Of a stretch of 51,956 bases of DNA, positions 38,333-46,399 are shown piece after piece. Made by a program: the position numbers and the translations under genes. The DNA comes from a virus: positions 1 to 51,956 of the IMG/VR virus record IMGVR_UViG_3300025759_012783; one strand, 5' to 3'. The notes under the pieces were generated by a model, which saw only the letters and a list, made by a program, of their open reading frames with translations, was not told where the DNA came from and ran no database searches. Each line of letters opens with the position of its first letter. Position 1 is the first letter of the stretch.

Positions 38333-40744
38333 CTATGCCGCGTACGCCTTGGCTATGTTGCCCAGATAGTTGGTGCCGTCGTTGAATATGGTCACAACGT
38401 CAATGGCGTTGCCCGCCGTTGAAAGCGTTGGTGTGCCACCCGCGAACTTGACCGCTGTGGATCCATCAGTGCCGAATGAGCCCGTGTTTGATCCGCCACC
38501 GTCCTGTGTGATGATTATGGTGCCCGTCGCACCCGTTGGTAGATTTGTGACAACGAATTGTGTGTTCTCCGCCAGTGTCACAGTGTGTACTGATGCTACT
38601 GAAAAGTCCACAGTGATGGTCGAACTGGATGTCAATGTGTTGATGGCCTCGATGTAACCTTTGTTGATCTTCAATGCCGAGTTGGCCACGACCTGTCCCG
38701 TGCCTCCTGGATTTAGATTTAGGTCAGCGTTGGATGATGTTGAGATGATGTTGTCGTTGAAACTGATGTTGTCGATGGTCTGTGTGCCCGTGTTCTGTAG
38801 GTAGTTTGACAGATCAGGACCAGTGACGGTTAAAGTATCACCTGATACTGCTGTTGTAATATTTTGAGTTCCTGCTATCTTGATGGTCTCACCTAAATTG
38901 ATAGTCGTTCCAGTCGAATCATCACCGACCACAATAAATTTACCTGCGTCTGTGATAATGTAGCCCTGTGATGTGACAAATGACTGCGTGGCGTATGAAC
39001 TCAGATCCGGTCCTGTTATGGTCAGTGTGTCACCACTGACGGCAGTCGTTATGTTCTGTGTTCCCGCTATCTTGATGGTCTCGCCCGAATTCAAAGTTGT
39101 GCCTGTAGAGTCATCGCCAACTATGGTTGTGGTTGAATTTGTTATGTAGCCCTGTGATGTCACGTATGACTGAGTGGCGTATGAACTTAGGTCTGGTCCT
39201 GTTATGGTCAGTGTGTCACCTGACACCGCTGTGGTGATGTTCTGTGTTCCAGCGAATTTAAAAGTTTCGCCCTGTGTTACCGCAGTTCCCGTTGAGTCAT
39301 CACCAACGAACGTGATGTTGTGTGATGAAGAAGACAGTTGCGTGTCCACGTAGCCCTTGGTGGCCGCGTCCGTGGTGGCCGTCGGCGTGCCCAGGTCCGT
39401 GATCTTGTTGGAGTTCATCGATATGGTGCCGTAGGCGTCCACGCTGTCGTGTAGGAACAGGTTGCTGTTGACGTTCACACTGCCCGTGAACGTGGAATCT
39501 GACTGTATGGTTCCCTGTGGGTTGGCCGTTCCCAGCACTCCACTGTATGGCGTGACCGCGTATGTGGTGATGGGGTCTCCCACCCTGAACGCCAGGATGT
39601 TGTCCGTGGCCCCCGCCCCCAGTCCGCTACCGCCAGTCAGCAGTTTGAGGCTGACCAGGTTGTTGCCTGATGTGGTGGCCGAGAATGTTGCCGGGACTAT
39701 GGTGGTTCCTGATGGATCATCGAAGGTGCCCGTTATCGGATCAGTCGGCAGTGCGTCACCGACTACCCAGCCGCTGTAGCCCGCCACGTTCTCCACGTAA
39801 TATTTGATATTGGTCCATGTGCTCTGTTCATAGAACACAGTGGTACCGTCGTAGTTGAACAGTGATCCTAATACGTCGTTCTCTCCACCGTAGGGCAGAG
39901 AGGTGGGGTCAACGAAGAGACCTGACAGTCCCTGTGTGCCTTCCACTCCACCTGGTATCTTGAGTATGCCACCCACGTTGGTTATGGACGCGCCCGCTAT
40001 GTTGATCGATCCTGGTCCCACATACAAGGTGTGCCATCTCTTGGAGGCACTGCCCAGGTATTGCGAGTTGTCCGTGGCCGGAAGGATGTCTCCTCCCACC
40101 TCCATCGCGCCATCCACGTTCAACTGCTCGTTGATGTTGATCGCCGTTGAACTGCCTGAACTGATGCTGGTGCCACTGAAGGTGAAGTCACCTATCCTGT
40201 TGAACGTGCCATCCACTGTGATGTCGCTGGACACCCCCAGTGTGCCCTGCACTGATGTGTTGTCGAAAAGTGATATGTTGCCCGTACCTGACGTGGTCAG
40301 TGTGAGGGCCGCGTTCGACGGTGCTGATATCGTGCTACCGGTTATTGTTAGGTCACCGGTCCTTGATGTTGCGTCCACGTAGGCCTTGGTGGCGGCGTCC
40401 TGTGCTGAAGTGGGATCTGTGACATTTATTATCCTGCTGGTGTCAACGTCGATGGCCCCAGTGCCGTTGGGCGATATGGTGATGTTGGAATTCGTCGTAG
40501 TGTTGGTGATGGTGGCGTCTATGACCAGCCTGCCCGTGCCATTGGGATCGATGGTAAGATCGCCATTGGTGTTGTCAGTGCTGATGGTGTTGCCCGCGAA
40601 CGAGATGTTGCTGAACGTGCCGTCCGAGCCCAGTTCGTTGTAGATCTCCGTGAAGTTGGCGTTGACCTTGGTCATCGCCGTGCGTAGGGTGTCGCCCGTT
40701 GCCGGATTGCCCGCCGCCCCTGTGTCTATCGTAAGTTTCGCCAT
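38333..40744 (-). CDS. Tail-fibre protein D of the array, 803 aa, with tandem repeats
   Basis: The first residues MAKLTIDTGAAGNPATGDTL and TKVNANFTEIYN are the shared attachment module. A long repetitive shaft follows. Residues about 475-645 contain three near-identical units with GETIKIAGTQNITTAVSGDT and LTITGPDLSSYATQSYVTSQ. The C-terminus (TPTLSTAGNAIDVVTIFNDG, then NYLGNIAKAYAA) is a compact tip of a type seen in other phage fibres. The gene is the promoter-proximal member of the array. Confidence 0.87.
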   Translation of the reverse strand: MAKLTIDTGAAGNPATGDTLRTAMTKVNANFTEIYNELGSDGTFSNISFAGNTISTDNTNGDLTIDPNGTGRLVIDATITNTTTNSNITISPNGTGAIDVDTSRIINVTDPTSAQDAATKAYVDATSRTGDLTITGSTISAPSNAALTLTTSGTGNISLFDNTSVQGTLGVSSDITVDGTFNRIGDFTFSGTSISSGSSTAININEQLNVDGAMEVGGDILPATDNSQYLGSASKRWHTLYVGPGSINIAGASITNVGGILKIPGGVEGTQGLSGLFVDPTSLPYGGENDVLGSLFNYDGTTVFYEQSTWTNIKYYVENVAGYSGWVVGDALPTDPITGTFDDPSGTTIVPATFSATTSGNNLVSLKLLTGGSGLGAGATDNILAFRVGDPITTYAVTPYSGVLGTANPQGTIQSDSTFTGSVNVNSNLFLHDSVDAYGTISMNSNKITDLGTPTATTDAATKGYVDTQLSSSSHNITFVGDDSTGTAVTQGETFKFAGTQNITTAVSGDTLTITGPDLSSYATQSYVTSQGYITNSTTTIVGDDSTGTTLNSGETIKIAGTQNITTAVSGDTLTITGPDLSSYATQSFVTSQGYIITDAGKFIVVGDDSTGTTINLGETIKIAGTQNITTAVSGDTLTVTGPDLSNYLQNTGTQTIDNISFNDNIISTSSNADLNLNPGGTGQVVANSALKINKGYIEAINTLTSSSTITVDFSVASVHTVTLAENTQFVVTNLPTGATGTIIITQDGGGSNTGSFGTDGSTAVKFAGGTPTLSTAGNAIDVVTIFNDGTNYLGNIAKAYAA
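38806..39321 (-). repeat. Three tandem ~185-190 bp repeats within fibre D
   Basis: Three copies of a unit encoding the GDDSTGT...GTQNITTAVSGDT...TGPDLS pattern. The middle and right copies agree over long stretches at the base level (both contain cctgttatggtcagtgtgtc); the left copy is more diverged. Such in-frame repeats can expand or contract and change fibre length. Confidence 0.8.
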
Positions 40745-40757
40745 AATCTGTTATGCG

Positions 40758-40770
40758 TATTTATTAAATA
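40758..40770. promoter_or_regulatory. Overlapping divergent late promoters
   Basis: The bases tatttattaaata hold two late octamers back to back: AATAAATA reading left (minus, 40765-40758, for fibre D) and ATTAAATA reading right (plus, 40763-40770, 5 bases before the ATG at 40776). They share three bases. Confidence 0.75.
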
Positions 40771-40775
40771 CTGGT

Positions 40776-41054
40776 ATGTTCATAGAGACGCTCAAGACCC
40801 TCAGGTTACACAAGAGGCAGAGCAAATTGGGTGTCCCCCACACCTTCCGCCGCACCTACACCATATATGTTTTCCGTTGCGACAGTTGTTCTACGATATT
40901 CATGAGGCCCAAGTCACGTGTTGACGTGCAGAGGGCATCCAACGATTACAAGCACGTGTGTCACCTGTGTGACAGCAAGAAGTTCGCGCAGTCAGTGGGT
41001 GTCAAGATGAGGCGGATCTACCAACTGGACGCCAGCAGTTCCAAGACCCTATAA
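40776..41054 (+). CDS. Plus-strand zinc-finger-like small protein, 92 aa
   Basis: The ATG at 40776 follows a plus-strand late octamer by 5 bases; an upstream in-frame start at 40650 would lie inside fibre D and is rejected. The protein is basic at the N-terminus (ETLKTLRLHKRQSK) and has two Cys pairs: FRCDSCSTIFMRPK and HVCHLCDSKKF, about 28 residues apart, a zinc-ribbon type arrangement. It resembles the zinc-binding half of phage HNH-type or small regulatory proteins, but no catalytic motif is seen. The 3' end overlaps the convergent gene by 6 bases. Confidence 0.78.
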   Translation: MFIETLKTLRLHKRQSKLGVPHTFRRTYTIYVFRCDSCSTIFMRPKSRVDVQRASNDYKHVCHLCDSKKFAQSVGVKMRRIYQLDASSSKTL

Positions 41055-41790
41055 TTTCTGCCAGCGTATGAGATCACGCTCGCCCGTGATCCATCTCTGC
41101 AGGTCAGCGTATATGCCCGACTTTATGTTTGGTTGATCAAAGTACCAACGCAGGAACGGATTGCCCTCCAGGTACTCCCTGCGATTGATGAAATAGAAAT
41201 CGGTCTTTGGGAATCTACGGAAAATCTGTCGCAGTTGGTACATCCATTCATACTTCAAATACGCTTTCATGCTCTCGCGTCCTTGGTAGTTCCTGGTCTC
41301 TTTGTAGATGTTGTTCTGTATGCGACTGGGTGTCTCCATCTCCCACTGCCGGGCGCCCATGATGTCGAACGCCAGTATCACCACGTTACGGATCCCACTC
41401 TCCGCCGCCATCAGCACCGCACTGCAACCAGACCCCCTTGCCTTTGAGAAGTCATTGGTCTTGATCTTGCCACCTTTCTTTATGTTACCGCCACGCCAGA
41501 TCCTGTACAGTTTCAGTCCCGCGGGAACATCGGTCTCTCGATCGCCATCGCAGATGTAGTCCCAGCCGCTGACGTCGTTGATGCCATGTATGCGGACCTT
41601 GGTGTTTGCTGACCCATGCCACTCTTGAAGCTCTTGGAACATCTCTGGTCCCACCGCCACTATGTGATCACACAGGGTTGGATGGTCTCGGTAGATGGCG
41701 TTACAGCCATACACCACGCCCTTGCCTCTCAAATTTTGTATTGGAAAGATGTTCCTGGACTCACCATTGCCTATGATGAAAGCCGTGTCC
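41049..41790 (-). CDS. IIGNGESR-family protein (DUF115/MptE-like), copy 1
   Basis: The start MDTAFIIGNGESRNIFPIQN at 41790 is chosen because its ATG overlaps the TGA of the iscA-like gene; a longer frame exists. The IIGNGESR loop followed by VYGCNAIYRDHP is shared with the protein at 46400-47035. That loop resembles the GxGPS nucleotide/phosphate-binding turn of DUF115 proteins, sometimes linked to glycosylation. Other parts (SGCSAVLMAAESGIRNVVIL, FDIMG) form a Rossmann-like core. In this region, near a glycosyltransferase gene, a role in surface sugar or nucleotide-sugar handling is plausible. Confidence 0.7.
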
Positions 41791-41791
41791 A

Positions 41792-42127
41792 TCAGATGCC
41801 GAATGATTCCCCGCAACCACACGAGCTGGAACTGTTGGGATTTGATATATCGAACTGTGATCCAAACGTTTCCTCGATCCAGTCGATCCGGGTGCCCGCC
41901 ACGTACAGCATTGAGGTCTCGTCTACGACGAACCGTCCCGTGCCCCAGTCCTCGACATGGTCGCCATTACCTATGCTCTCCTTGGTGTCCGCGAATCCCC
42001 ATTCGTACTTGAAGCCCGCGCAACCACCACCCAGCACCGCCAGGCTCACAGCGTACTTGCCAGGGTTCTTCTCCAGCAGGCGTTCGATCTGTGATTTTGC
42101 GGCGTCTGTGATTTCAAATAAGCTCAT
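41792..42127 (-). CDS. iscA: A-type Fe-S cluster carrier (IscA/ErpA/HesB)
   Basis: 111 residues with the three Cys of the family: Cys36 in LGGGCAGFKYEW and the Cys-Gly-Cys pair in SSSSCGCGESFGI near the end. The interior (FVVDETSMLYVAGTRIDWIE) matches the family fold. It carries Fe-S clusters to target enzymes. Marine phages sometimes carry this gene, and radical SAM or other Fe-S enzymes in the same genome (see 47624-49117) could be clients. A GATAAT box ends 7 bases before the ATG, but no convincing -35 is seen. Confidence 0.93.
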   Translation of the reverse strand: MSLFEITDAAKSQIERLLEKNPGKYAVSLAVLGGGCAGFKYEWGFADTKESIGNGDHVEDWGTGRFVVDETSMLYVAGTRIDWIEETFGSQFDISNPNSSSSCGCGESFGI

Positions 42128-42135
42128 ACTAGTAA

Positions 42136-42450
42136 TTATCTTTCATTTTTTGCTATGTGTTTTACCCCTAGGGTCAGCCAGAATCTCATGGCCTCCCTTT
42201 TACTCGCGAAACTCATGTAGGCATGTTGGTCTTCCCAGTTGTGCCATGCGGTGCTGTAGAGATCCTTCTGCTCGAACCACCACCCCCATCTGTGTTTGCA
42301 GTTTCGCTGGCACCATTCTATGCACTCACCGGAGATCCCGTTGTCGTTCATGTCTATGTTGTATCTGAACCTCTTCTCGTATCCACAGTCCTCAGGTATT
42401 TCATCTAGGTGGGATTTGACCCTCTTGACTTTGATCTGTCCATAACTCAT
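42136..42450 (-). CDS. Unknown small protein, 104 aa
   Basis: Contains Trp-rich segments (WGWWFEQKDLYSTAWHNWED) and three Cys (CIEWCQRNCKHRW), so a metal-binding or beta-rich fold is possible. It overlaps the glycosyltransferase gene by 4 bases (start region). No known family is recognised. Confidence 0.75.
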   Translation of the reverse strand: MSYGQIKVKRVKSHLDEIPEDCGYEKRFRYNIDMNDNGISGECIEWCQRNCKHRWGWWFEQKDLYSTAWHNWEDQHAYMSFASKREAMRFWLTLGVKHIAKNER

Positions 42451-43148
42451 CGCCAGTTTTCCTCCACGAACTTGTCAGCACACTCCATGGGGTTTGGTAG
42501 ACCATGGAACACGGCCACCCGATTGCCGGGTTCTATCTTGGCAGGTGTCCTGAAATATCTCTTGCCATCCTTGGTAAGCAGTTTGGTGTCCTTGAGTCCC
42601 ACCATCTCCCACTTATAACTCCTTATCCATTCGTCTGGCCACCAGGTGATGTCGTTGCTGGCCCTCTTGTTTATCCAGTCTTGGTCACCGTGGTTTTGTT
42701 GCATGATCTGTGCTGACCTATCCTTGAACTCCAGCCATAGGTAGTCCATGGTGCCCGACTGCCAACGCATACAACTGCTGTTGCTCATTTTCCAGTCTTT
42801 GACCCTGCATCTGTTGAAGTCTCTGATGATGTTGAACTTGCCGGTGTAGGAGAACAATGGATCTATGTTGTCGAATATCACCACGTCGAGATCAAAGAAA
42901 AGTAGATTGCCCTTGACTGGCATCTCGGGTGCGAACATCCACAATTTGCTCCACCACGATTTGATCCATGGATCTTTAGGCAATCTGATCACATTGATTT
43001 CTGCTTCAATGCCTGTTGGATCATCTGTGAGGCAGTGGAACTGGTAGGGCACCGTGGTGTGCCTCTTGACCATGCTGTTCAACACGTTGGCGTACTTGGC
43101 GCTGTACTTGTTGCCCCATTTCACGCACAACACGTGGTTAGTGTCCAC
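42447..43148 (-). CDS. Glycosyltransferase-like protein, 233 aa
   Basis: Has the DxD motif in LLFFDLDVVIFD (Asp86, Asp88), the metal and nucleotide-sugar site of GT-A enzymes, and a late VAVFHGLPNP segment typical of small phage/LPS-type glycosyltransferases. The start appears to be a GTG at 43148 with AAGGA 8 bases upstream; the first ATG is 26 codons in. It might modify host surface glycans, phage DNA or virion proteins. Overlaps the neighbouring gene by 11 bases. Confidence 0.82.
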   Translation of the reverse strand: MDTNHVLCVKWGNKYSAKYANVLNSMVKRHTTVPYQFHCLTDDPTGIEAEINVIRLPKDPWIKSWWSKLWMFAPEMPVKGNLLFFDLDVVIFDNIDPLFSYTGKFNIIRDFNRCRVKDWKMSNSSCMRWQSGTMDYLWLEFKDRSAQIMQQNHGDQDWINKRASNDITWWPDEWIRSYKWEMVGLKDTKLLTKDGKRYFRTPAKIEPGNRVAVFHGLPNPMECADKFVEENWR

Positions 43149-44247
43149 TTTTGAGTCCTTCCATTTGTATCTGCTCCCAGTCGTTACTTTCCAGAGTGTA
43201 AGGAAAATCGTTTTCTATGTTTTTATCACCAATTATTTTTATTTTTCTTATATTTAAATTTTGTTTCATCACTTTATAAACTCCTAGGAAGGAAACATCA
43301 TTGAATGAAGACACAAGATCCACTTGTCCAAGTTTGATGTACCCCAAGGACAGTCTGGGGTTTTCCCAGTCAAAATTATTTTCCTTTAGCCATTGCCTGT
43401 ATGCTATCATTTCCTCCCTTTTAAAGTCGTTTGTTGATTCGGTTATTGTGTTGCCCCATTCGACGTCGAACTCACCGGAATAGAATTTTTGGTGGTTTAT
43501 CTCAGAACACAATGCTTCGGTCATTTTGGGTGCGTGTTCATCCCTGAACACTTCAAACAGTGTTTTACCCACTTGCGACCAGTGTAGATACACACCGCCT
43601 AATTCCCTGTCGTACCTGTTTTGTTTGAAGAGTTCAAAATCCTCTTCGTGTAGGTCATGCCTTGGTGCATTTAGGAACGTGGTTATCTGCGATGGCCTAA
43701 TCCAGTCTGGTTCGATCACACTTTTTCTATAGGACAAAACCCAACTTTCAATCTCATGACAGAGATTATTCAACTGTCTTATCGCATACCTTGTTTTGGC
43801 ATCTGCCTGCTTGTAGTAGTCCGATGTTTTCCAAGCGGTTCCTTGTAGTTCTTCAAAATACCTATGAAGAAGATTACACGCCTCGTGTTTTAATCGTAGT
43901 CCGGGCTTGGCCATAAGATCCCCATCATTGACAATTCCTGTTTTGAGATTGGCACTGTACTGGAAATCGTCAGCCACAAATGGTTCTATCCTTTCATAGG
44001 CAGGTTTGAAATTGAAAGAGTTGAGCTGGTCTATGTTCTTGTTCAATTCCTTACACAAGAAATTGAGATCTCTATTGGAACTGGCCCATCCTAGGAAACA
44101 GAAATTCTTCTCCAGTACTCTTTTCTGTTGTAGATTGTCTGCCAGTGCTTCGATGAATCTCTTGCCCAACGGGGTGTCGTAGATATCTACTGTGACTTCT
44201 ACATTGTCGTATTCTATACAGATTTTATTTTCTAGTGTAGATCGCAC
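43138..44247 (-). CDS. Unknown protein, 369 aa, rather AT-rich
   Basis: A GTG at 44247 with GGAG 7 bases upstream is the preferred start; an ATG at 44298 would overlap the QueD-like gene by 74 bases. The protein has no membrane segment and no clear motif. It is rich in Trp, Asn, Asp and Phe (NFCFLGWASSNRDLNFLCKE, GEFDVEWGNTITESTNDFKR). It is clearly lower in GC than its neighbours. A conserved hypothetical of marine T4-like phages is possible. Confidence 0.72.
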   Translation of the reverse strand: MRSTLENKICIEYDNVEVTVDIYDTPLGKRFIEALADNLQQKRVLEKNFCFLGWASSNRDLNFLCKELNKNIDQLNSFNFKPAYERIEPFVADDFQYSANLKTGIVNDGDLMAKPGLRLKHEACNLLHRYFEELQGTAWKTSDYYKQADAKTRYAIRQLNNLCHEIESWVLSYRKSVIEPDWIRPSQITTFLNAPRHDLHEEDFELFKQNRYDRELGGVYLHWSQVGKTLFEVFRDEHAPKMTEALCSEINHQKFYSGEFDVEWGNTITESTNDFKREEMIAYRQWLKENNFDWENPRLSLGYIKLGQVDLVSSFNDVSFLGVYKVMKQNLNIRKIKIIGDKNIENDFPYTLESNDWEQIQMEGLKSGH

Positions 44248-44674
44248 TGTTGGCTCCGTGTTCCATGCACTCCACACTCTCCACGAAACATCTGCCATCG
44301 GTCTTTTCCTTGATCAATTGGTCGGCGAAGTCGAAGGCGTGCTTGGCGAACATCTCCGCACCCACCCCGTCGAACACCACGATCTCCGCGAGGTCGTGTT
44401 TCTCCAGTTCTTTGAGCTTGTCTAGGTGTGGATCGTTCTTGTCAACAGCGGTCTTGTGATCGAAGTGATCCTCTAACCATTTCTTCAATGGTTTGAGTCC
44501 TCCGAAGTCCACTGCCCAGTTTTTGTTGTCTAACTCCTTGCATCCAAACGTGAATCTGAACGCCAGTGAATAGCCATGCAGTAGGTGGCAGTGTGAGTGG
44601 TCTGCGTTGGGTTGTCTGAACACACAGGCTAATCCTATGTTGTGTCCATATGTTTTGGTCGAGTAGTAAGTCAT
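44225..44674 (-). CDS. queD: 6-pyruvoyl-tetrahydropterin synthase/QueD-like enzyme
   Basis: 149 residues, family-sized. Motifs: DHSHCHLLHGYSLAFRFTF, the VDFGGLK segment, and EDHFDHK with the catalytic His/Asp, then CFVESVECMEHGANSAIY near the end. The usual zinc motif HGH reads HGY here, so one ligand may be replaced by Tyr or by another His (His28 or His30). QueD makes a precursor of queuosine and of 7-deazaguanines that some phages put in their DNA. AAGGAG lies 6 bases before the ATG. FolE, QueC and QueE were not found in the window. Confidence 0.87.
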   Translation of the reverse strand: MTYYSTKTYGHNIGLACVFRQPNADHSHCHLLHGYSLAFRFTFGCKELDNKNWAVDFGGLKPLKKWLEDHFDHKTAVDKNDPHLDKLKELEKHDLAEIVVFDGVGAEMFAKHAFDFADQLIKEKTDGRCFVESVECMEHGANSAIYTRK

Positions 44675-44744
44675 CTTGTCTCCTTGCGTTGATGACTTGC
44701 AGAATTTTTATAGAGGGATGAAAGTCTTGCAGTCCTCTCTGACA

Positions 44745-45002
44745 TCAGTTCAACCTCTTGTTGATCTTGCTGTCAAGTTCGTGTTGGAACGCCTCCTCTC
44801 TGATGCGATCCGTTAGTTCGTTGGGTATATTTAACTCACCGTCAATGATGCTCTTGAGGAAATGTATCAGCACAGAGAACTCCGGCCTGTTGCTCACAGT
44901 TTCTGGGTCAACGCCGTGCTGTTCCATGGCGTTCAGCATGGCCTCCGATGTGTCCACCAGTGCGGTCAGGCTCTTCTTGTGCTTGTCGAAGTGCTGGCTC
45001 AT
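44745..45002 (-). CDS. Small helical protein, 85 aa
   Basis: All helical and charged (HFDKHKKSLTALVDTSEAML, TDRIREEAFQHELDSKINKR). The ATG overlaps the stop region of the Sm-like gene (4 bases), so it is read from the same promoter. It could be a partner of that protein. No family recognised. Confidence 0.75.
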   Translation of the reverse strand: MSQHFDKHKKSLTALVDTSEAMLNAMEQHGVDPETVSNRPEFSVLIHFLKSIIDGELNIPNELTDRIREEAFQHELDSKINKRLN

Positions 45003-45304
45003 GTGATTATCTTGGGCTTGGCGGGCGTCTGTATGGTCGAGAATATCCGCTTGTACTCGCCCTCGATCTTGTCATTGATGTACGCGATGGATATTATCTG
45101 CAGTTTTGATATCATGATCACCTCGTCCTGGTTGGCAGTGGAGAAAAACGTACCGAACGCCAGACCCTGAGGTCCCTGCATCAGCACAAGTGCCTTCTCT
45201 ATGCTCACGCTAGAGTCGTCGTTGCCTTGGTATTTCGCTATGACCTCTTCCCCGGAAGCCAGTTTAAGAGTGATAAGATCTCCATCTTTGTATTTTTCAA
45301 ACAT
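44999..45304 (-). CDS. Sm/LSm-like RNA-binding protein, 101 aa
   Basis: The first strands DGDLITLKLASGEEVIAKYQ and SSVSIEKALVLM, then VIMISKLQIISIAYI, follow the Sm1-Sm2 pattern of the Hfq/LSm barrel. Sm-like proteins of putative cyanophage origin are known. They form rings that bind RNA, so it could act on host or phage mRNA. It has its own ideal sigma-70 promoter with the predicted transcript starting at the ATG, so it is likely expressed early. Confidence 0.72.
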   Translation of the reverse strand: MFEKYKDGDLITLKLASGEEVIAKYQGNDDSSVSIEKALVLMQGPQGLAFGTFFSTANQDEVIMISKLQIISIAYINDKIEGEYKRIFSTIQTPAKPKIIT

Positions 45305-45310
45305 AACCTT

Positions 45311-45338
45311 ATTATAGACTATTGTGCGAGCTTGTCAA
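45311..45338 (-). promoter_or_regulatory. Consensus sigma-70 promoter before the Sm-like gene
   Basis: TTGACA (45338-45333), 16 bases, TATAAT (45316-45311) on the minus strand; the ATG at 45304 starts 7 bases after the -10 box, at the predicted +1. Confidence 0.88.
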
Positions 45339-45729
45339 TGTATTTCCGCAACTCCTTGTCTTGTACGTTGGGCGGAATCCTATCCATGAAGAATATCTGG
45401 TAACTGTCTGATCCGTACTTGCCGATGCCGTGCAGGTCACTGGCCTCCCTCTTGTCCCAGGTGAGGTACTGTTCGGTCATTTTACGTATCCTTTTGGATC
45501 TCACCTCCCACATACCCAGGGGTCGCAACATCTCTTGTTGGGTCTTCAACCTGCCACGCAGGTATGCCTGGGGGTTGGGATATCGCTTAAACAGTCGTGG
45601 TAATATAATTTTAACGTGTTTCCTGTATGTCAGGTTCAGGCACATCACGGACACCATGTGTTTCCACTCTCGGTGTGGTCCGCGTATCTGCTGTTGCACC
45701 ATGAGGTGATCCACCATTGGTCTGATCAT
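45319..45729 (-). CDS. HhH-GPD DNA glycosylase, MBD4-like, 136 aa
   Basis: The helix-hairpin-helix LHGIGKYGSDSYQIFF (about residues 99-114) is almost the MBD4 glycosylase signature. A catalytic-type Asp (Asp124) follows in NVQDKELRKYIDKL. The N-terminal half (KHMVSVMCLNLTYRKHVKII) fits the helical core. It is a minimal form (MBD4 catalytic domain is about 150 residues) and has no Fe-S cluster Cys. Expected to remove mismatched or damaged thymine/uracil. Its own promoter suggests early expression, and it joins the UV endonuclease as a repair enzyme. Confidence 0.85.
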   Translation of the reverse strand: MIRPMVDHLMVQQQIRGPHREWKHMVSVMCLNLTYRKHVKIILPRLFKRYPNPQAYLRGRLKTQQEMLRPLGMWEVRSKRIRKMTEQYLTWDKREASDLHGIGKYGSDSYQIFFMDRIPPNVQDKELRKYIDKLAQ

Positions 45730-45735
45730 GCAATT

Positions 45736-45764
45736 ATTATAGATTTGATTTTTTATTTTGTCAA
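45736..45764 (-). promoter_or_regulatory. Consensus sigma-70 promoter before the glycosylase
   Basis: TTGACA (45764-45759), 17 bases, TATAAT (45741-45736) on the minus strand; the ATG at 45729 coincides with the predicted +1. Confidence 0.9.
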
Positions 45765-46391
45765 CTGGACGCTGTCGCCCATGAACATCACAAGATGTCG
45801 TGTGCCTGCGCTGGCATTAGCGGAACCATGGAACATGTACCATGGGAACACATATGTGTCTCCCTGTTTCCAATTGGTTATTGTCTGGTGTCCTGTGATG
45901 AACACCTGCCCCAACTCCCAATCATTACAGAATATTATTCCTCGGAAAATGTTCTCGGTAAGTGTATTGCTGTAATCGTAATTTCCTTTCGTGGTGTAAC
46001 TTCTGTGCTTGTCGATGTGAACCCCGCACAGGGTTCCTGGTCGTTGGACATTGAGTCTTGCCTGTGTTTTTGTGATCTTGAATTTTTTTTGAATTGCTTG
46101 ATGTATCTTGTGATCTGTGTCGAAGTGGTGTTTGCCCACCCAGTTTCCTGTGATCATCCCTTCGTGGCGTGTTTGGGCTATACCTCCTGACACTGGAGTG
46201 TGGAAAGGCACTTCATCTTCTGGTTTGAAATTTATTGCTAGAATCTCGTCAAAGTCCAGATCTATTTTGCCAGTGTAGGTGTTTTGTGGTTCCTTTATTC
46301 TTTCACTAGAAACTTCGTGACTGATCCTAGTAAGCTCTTCGATGTCTTTGTTTAAGTCAACCCATTTAGTTTTTTGGTATGTTTCAAACAT
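45753..46391 (-). CDS. 2-oxoglutarate/Fe(II) oxygenase-like protein, 212 aa
   Basis: The iron triad is visible: His125 and Asp127 in CGVHIDKH, and His188 in FPWYMFHGSANASAGTRHLV, with Arg198 placed to bind 2-oxoglutarate. The jelly-roll strands between are as expected for aspartyl/prolyl hydroxylase-type enzymes. The substrate is unknown; protein, nucleobase or sugar hydroxylation are open. The gene is more AT-rich than neighbours. It ends inside the promoter of the glycosylase gene. Confidence 0.82.
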   Translation of the reverse strand: MFETYQKTKWVDLNKDIEELTRISHEVSSERIKEPQNTYTGKIDLDFDEILAINFKPEDEVPFHTPVSGGIAQTRHEGMITGNWVGKHHFDTDHKIHQAIQKKFKITKTQARLNVQRPGTLCGVHIDKHRSYTTKGNYDYSNTLTENIFRGIIFCNDWELGQVFITGHQTITNWKQGDTYVFPWYMFHGSANASAGTRHLVMFMGDSVQLTK

Positions 46392-46399
46392 GCTTCTAC

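Noticed and set aside
40650-40775. Upstream extension of the plus-strand zinc-finger gene
   Set aside because: It lies inside fibre D and upstream of the plus-strand late octamer.
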